This document shows positions 43,417-46,071 of a DNA stretch of 46,071 bases, piece by piece. The translations under genes and the position numbers were made by a program. This stretch comes from Caldilineaceae bacterium (GTDB taxonomy: Bacteria; Chloroflexota; Anaerolineae; Caldilineales; Caldilineaceae): assembly GCA_020634755.1 (NCBI GenBank), contig JACKBC010000052.1, positions 1 through 46,071 on the forward strand, read 5' to 3'. The notes beneath the pieces were generated by a model. It did not search any database and was not told the DNA's origin. It saw only the letters and a program-made list of their open reading frames with translations. Each line of letters opens with the position of its first letter. Positions within the stretch are counted from its first letter, which is position 1.

Positions 43417-44355
43417 ATGTTCGCTTGGCAACATTCTTTGATTGAATGGTATACGCAAAATAACTTGAGCTCAACAGTGCTGCAGATTGTGACGATTATG
43501 GCCTGTATGATGCTGTTCAGCAATGGCGTTTCCCGGCTAACCCACAAGAAGCCGGGCGAGATTCGCAGCAAGCCCATTGCGCAGATACATTTTTTGGGGC
43601 CGGTCTTTATCTGGTGTATCGGCTTTTTTGTGATTCTGTATCTGCTGCAAATTGACTGGACGACGCTAGCCGCTATTGCCGCCGCCGCCAGTTTGGGCAT
43701 TACCATCTCGATTGGCGAGCTGCTGCAAAATATGGTGGGGGGCATTGCCAACTCGGCTTCCGATGTGTTCCGTGAAGGGGAAAACCTGGAGGTGGACGGC
43801 GAAGTGGGCATGGTGGAGGAGCAGGGCTTTTTGGCCACTACGCTGATTACCGTGGATGGCGTCAAGCTGATTGTGCCCAATTGGAAGCTGCTGACGCAAA
43901 CCGTGAAGAATTTCACCCGCGAGCGGGGCTACCGCATTCGCATCCGCATTCCCATTGACGAGTTCAATTTTGATAGCAATCAGGTGTTGGATGTGCTGAA
44001 CTCTGTGGCGACCAAGCCCAAGTGGTGTGCATATGGCCGCCAAGGCTTTGCCCAATTTGAGGAGATCGGCGCCAGCGCCAACATCTTCTTTGCGTACGCT
44101 TGGATTCCCTGTCGCGACCAGGCTATCCCCAAAACGGGCCAATTTATGAAAGAGTTAACCGATGCGCTGACTGCCGCCAATATTGGGTATGGCGAGACCA
44201 GCTTTATTGCCTCGCGCTTTGTCAACGTCGTTAACAGCGGCAGCGCGCGTTCGCCCATGGCGCCGCCAGACACAATGCCGCTACAGGCCGAGATGCCAAC
44301 CATGCATCGCATGCCGCAAATGGACAGACATGCCTTTCTGCCGGTGAGTGAGTAG
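43417..44355 (+). CDS. MscS family mechanosensitive ion channel
   Basis: This 312-residue small-conductance mechanosensitive channel protein releases solutes on hypo-osmotic shock. Three N-terminal membrane segments (VLQIVTIMACMMLFS, FLGPVFIWCIGFFVILYLL, and the pore-lining TTLAAIAAAASLGITISIGE) precede the MscS beta domain (DVFREGENLEVDGEVGMVEE) with the signature LIVPNWKLLTQTVKNFTRE. The alpha/beta C-terminal domain follows. The tail is Met/Pro-rich (MHRMPQMDRHAFLPVSE) and low in structure. AGGAG seven bases before the ATG at 43417 is preferred over the GTG at 43399. It is convergent with the SdpI operon, with a bidirectional terminator between them. Confidence 0.9.
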   Translation: MFAWQHSLIEWYTQNNLSSTVLQIVTIMACMMLFSNGVSRLTHKKPGEIRSKPIAQIHFLGPVFIWCIGFFVILYLLQIDWTTLAAIAAAASLGITISIGELLQNMVGGIANSASDVFREGENLEVDGEVGMVEEQGFLATTLITVDGVKLIVPNWKLLTQTVKNFTRERGYRIRIRIPIDEFNFDSNQVLDVLNSVATKPKWCAYGRQGFAQFEEIGASANIFFAYAWIPCRDQAIPKTGQFMKELTDALTAANIGYGETSFIASRFVNVVNSGSARSPMAPPDTMPLQAEMPTMHRMPQMDRHAFLPVSE

Positions 44356-44555
44356 CGAACATCGTACAACTGAGGGGTGTGCATACGTATTCAGCTGAGG
44401 AGAAGCGACTAGTGTGCGTCGCACGGGCCAGCAAAACGGCTGCGTAACGGCCACCGTAGCGGCCAGAGCGTCGCACACGGCTCTGTCAACATACTTCACC
44501 CGAGTAAAGAATTATGCACACTCCTCATACAACGTAACCAGTAAAAGCCGATAAC

Positions 44556-44601
44556 AAAGCGACCGGATGACGCAGTGTACACTGTATCATCCGGTCGCTT
44601 T
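44556..44601. terminator. Bidirectional intrinsic terminator
   Basis: AAAGCGACCGGATGA at 44556-44570 pairs perfectly with TCATCCGGTCGCTTT at 44587-44601. The loop itself contains the palindrome CAGTGTACACTG. It lies between convergent genes (MscS ending at 44355, SdpI ending at 44648), but the T-runs are short. Confidence 0.85.
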
Positions 44602-44647
44602 AACTTTGCGCGCAGCGGCGTTTTATCCGCCCCTGCCATGTAGCAAA

Positions 44648-45346
44648 CTATGTGGCCGATGTATGCGTGGCGCCAGCCGCCGGATCATTTTTCCAGACAA
44701 GGTATGAATAGGCAAAAACGGTGACCAGCGTGGTGATGAGGCCGATGATCATGAAATAAAAGGTGTACGCGTTTTGGCCCATCACCGTCAGCACCAGTGT
44801 CAAGGTGCCCAGCGTGACAAAGAGCTTGCCGCCCAGCCGATGCGTTTTGTTCCACGAAAGCTCACTGGCCAGCGTCCACGGCGTGCGAATGCCCATGGTG
44901 TAATTGCTGCGAATCTTGCCCATGTAGTTGCCCAGAATAATAAATAGAATACCCACGGCGCCCCCCACAATGCGCCCGATGTTGAGCGGCCACCCGAAGA
45001 TTGCCAGAAGCGCAACACCGTAAATGAGCAGCATAAAGAGCATGGTGACCATCCAAATGGCTTTATATGCCGCGTTGGAGCGTACAATGTTTTCCCCGCG
45101 CGGGTCGAGCCGCGGAATAAACGCCATGAGAAGCACAATGCCCAGCGTAATAAGCGGCGGCATGAGCAGCCCTTCGAACTTGCCGCCGTATCGATCTACT
45201 TCGCCGTTGATGCCCCAATGCACAGGAATACTGGCGTTGGCCGGCAGTTGCATCCACGCCCATGCCGCCACCAAAAACATAATCCCAATGACGACTGCGC
45301 TAAAGATGAGCATTGTGCTCAGACCGCCCATTTGTTTTTTGTTCAT
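44648..45346 (-). CDS. SdpI/YhfL family membrane protein (DUF1648 + SdpI)
   Basis: This 232-residue protein has about six TM helices. The N-terminal DUF1648 part contains IPVHWGINGEVDRYGGKF after the first helix. The C-terminal SdpI part contains NYMGKIRSNYTMGIRTPWTL followed by SELSWNKTHRLGG. In Bacillus subtilis SdpI gives immunity to the toxin SdpC and, when bound to toxin, draws the repressor SdpR to the membrane. No sdpC-like toxin gene is seen here, so this may be an orphan immunity or signalling protein. Its ATG overlaps the stop of the ArsR-type gene by four bases (ATGA), as in the sdpRI operon. Confidence 0.9.
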   Translation of the reverse strand: MNKKQMGGLSTMLIFSAVVIGIMFLVAAWAWMQLPANASIPVHWGINGEVDRYGGKFEGLLMPPLITLGIVLLMAFIPRLDPRGENIVRSNAAYKAIWMVTMLFMLLIYGVALLAIFGWPLNIGRIVGGAVGILFIILGNYMGKIRSNYTMGIRTPWTLASELSWNKTHRLGGKLFVTLGTLTLVLTVMGQNAYTFYFMIIGLITTLVTVFAYSYLVWKNDPAAGATHTSAT

Positions 45347-45651
45347 AACGCTCTCCCATTGCCATCTTGCGCCATCGCCTGTTCCGATGAGCCGCTAATT
45401 TTAAACATTTCCAACATGCCCAATAGGGCCTCTTCCAACACCGAAACGTTGAGTCGGTAAATAATTTGGTTGCCTAGTTTTGTCCCCTGGATCAAGTCTG
45501 CCTCTTGCAATACGGCAAAGTGACGTGATAATGTCGGCTTGGCAAAATCAAAGTGTTCGGCCAATTCGCCGGCATTCATGTCTCGTTCGCGCAAGAGCTG
45601 CAATACTTTGCGTCGCGTGGGGTCGGCCAGGGCTTTATATACTTTTGACAT
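45343..45651 (-). CDS. ArsR/SdpR family autorepressor
   Basis: This 102-residue winged-helix repressor has the ArsR-type core: SKVYKALADPTRRKVLQLL, then MNAGELAEHFDFAKPTLSRH as helix-turn-helix and GNQIIYRLNVSVLEEALL for wing and last helix. It has no CxC or other metal-binding motif, which fits SdpR better than a metal sensor. It is the first gene of a two-gene operon with the SdpI protein, overlapping by four bases. A strong promoter with a palindrome at the expected transcription start lies just upstream, which suggests it represses its own operon. Confidence 0.92.
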   Translation of the reverse strand: MSKVYKALADPTRRKVLQLLRERDMNAGELAEHFDFAKPTLSRHFAVLQEADLIQGTKLGNQIIYRLNVSVLEEALLGMLEMFKISGSSEQAMAQDGNGRAL

Positions 45652-45694
45652 GTGTAACCTGTATCTATTGCTCTCCCAATTCGTTTATTTTGTA

Positions 45695-45712
45695 TTTAGC
45701 TAAATAGCTAAA
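45695..45712. promoter_or_regulatory. Putative operator of the ArsR/SdpR-type repressor
   Basis: TTTAGCTA-AA-TAGCTAAA is a perfect 8-bp inverted repeat with a two-base centre. It begins five bases downstream of the -10 box and covers the predicted transcription start of the operon. Binding here would block transcription. Confidence 0.75.
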
Positions 45713-45716
45713 CATC

Positions 45717-45745
45717 ATTTTAGCATGATTTGTCCGCGCTGTCAA
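45717..45745 (-). promoter_or_regulatory. Sigma-70-type promoter of the repressor/SdpI operon
   Basis: On the minus strand, TTGACA (45740-45745) is followed after exactly 17 bases by TAAAAT (45717-45722), with an extended TGC before the -10 box. The predicted start is near 45710, inside the palindrome, giving a leader of about 60 bases before the repressor ATG. Confidence 0.85.
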
Positions 45746-45883
45746 TAGGGAAATGTTTAAATCGGTTTACTCTTGGCTACCCCTGGAACTGCGCAAGTCA
45801 TAAATTTGTGTTACAATTTTCGCCAGCCTCCAGAACCAAATTATGCAAACACGGCGTAAGTCGTATGTTTATAAGGGAACGGC

Positions 45884-46071
45884 ATGTCTGAAGAATCAAG
45901 CGCGATCAGTACGTCTTTATCCAGCCTGAAGAAGCCCGCCCAAAAGCGCACGCCGCGCAAAAGTACAACAGGCAAAAGCACGGCCCGTAAAAGCACATCA
46001 AGCAAAAGCACGCCGCGCAAAAAAAGTGCGTCCACTTCAACTGCCAAAAAGCGCACGGCGTCCAAAAAGCG
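45884..46071 (+). CDS. Lysine-rich, histone H1-like protein (5' part, runs off window)
   Basis: An open frame starts at the ATG at 45884 and continues to the last base. AGGGAA lies five bases upstream of the ATG. The visible 62 residues are highly basic and low-complexity: after MSEESSAISTSLSSLKKPAQ come repeats of the KST type (RKSTTGKSTARKSTSSKST). Such tails occur in bacterial histone H1-like nucleoid proteins and as extensions of DNA- or RNA-binding enzymes. The C-terminal part is needed to decide. The opposite-strand open frame here is a shadow of the repeats. Confidence 0.6.
   Translation, partial: MSEESSAISTSLSSLKKPAQKRTPRKSTTGKSTARKSTSSKSTPRKKSASTSTAKKRTASKK

Noticed and set aside
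45841..46065. Minus-strand 74-residue open frame at the right edge
   Set aside because: It is the antisense shadow of the KST-repeat gene; its leucine/valine-rich repeats follow from the complementary codons.

Overview
This 46 kb window looks like a chromosomal segment of a Chloroflexota bacterium, probably of the Caldilineae/Anaerolineae type. That is inference, not measurement. It rests on a SARP regulator beside a MalT-like LuxR regulator, an XPB helicase with a Bax1-type (DUF790) nuclease, very large secreted beta-helix/PKD/DUF11 proteins, C-terminal tails of the type 'YLPIVxK', and gene gaps packed with short palindromic repeats.

Layout. 1-1180 is an IS4-type insertion sequence with 17-bp inverted ends. 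1435-7127 carries a small unknown gene, a SARP regulator and a MalT-like regulator, all on the minus strand. 7765-12067 (plus) encodes the E1 (sucA) and E2 (sucB) subunits of 2-oxoglutarate dehydrogenase. Downstream is an intrinsic terminator whose loop holds a 127-bp miniature element with a 7-bp target duplication. 12489-34809 (minus) is a 22-kb envelope and copper block. In transcription order it holds a 1926-residue SdrD/TIG/beta-helix protein, three paralogous multicopper-oxidase-like proteins, a one-TM protein, a CSLREA beta-helix protein, a CopC-CopD fusion and a 1454-residue subtilase. 35948-38060 is a NarL-type two-component pair. 38420-41201 is the Bax1-XPB pair. 41752-44355 (plus) holds an FMN alpha-hydroxy-acid dehydrogenase and an MscS channel. 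44648-45651 (minus) is an autorepressor/SdpI operon with a clear promoter and operator. At the right edge a lysine-rich protein starts and runs out of the window.

The most interesting signal is in the copper block. The three oxidase-like paralogues have complementary copper ligands. The first (27470-28816) has a full type 1 site and two HxH motifs in domain 1 and none in domain 2. The second (26136-27440) has no ligands in domain 1 but two HxH motifs, without type 1 ligands, in domain 2. Together they hold exactly one complete set for a two-domain multicopper oxidase, which suggests an oxidase split over two polypeptides. The third (22947-26108) has lost nearly all ligands and carries a long Ig-like and FDGS-repeat tail. 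The FDGS repeat also occurs in the nearby subtilase. The CopCD gene, a likely copper handler, lies in the same block.

The intergenic DNA is rich in repeat families: five 84-bp copies of one palindromic element, an 86-bp element found alone and also nested inside a second element whose empty form occurs 26 kb away, and several one-off TIR-bounded or perfectly palindromic elements. Many apparent N-terminal extensions of genes are read-through of these repeats, so starts were re-chosen from ribosome binding sites and signal peptides.
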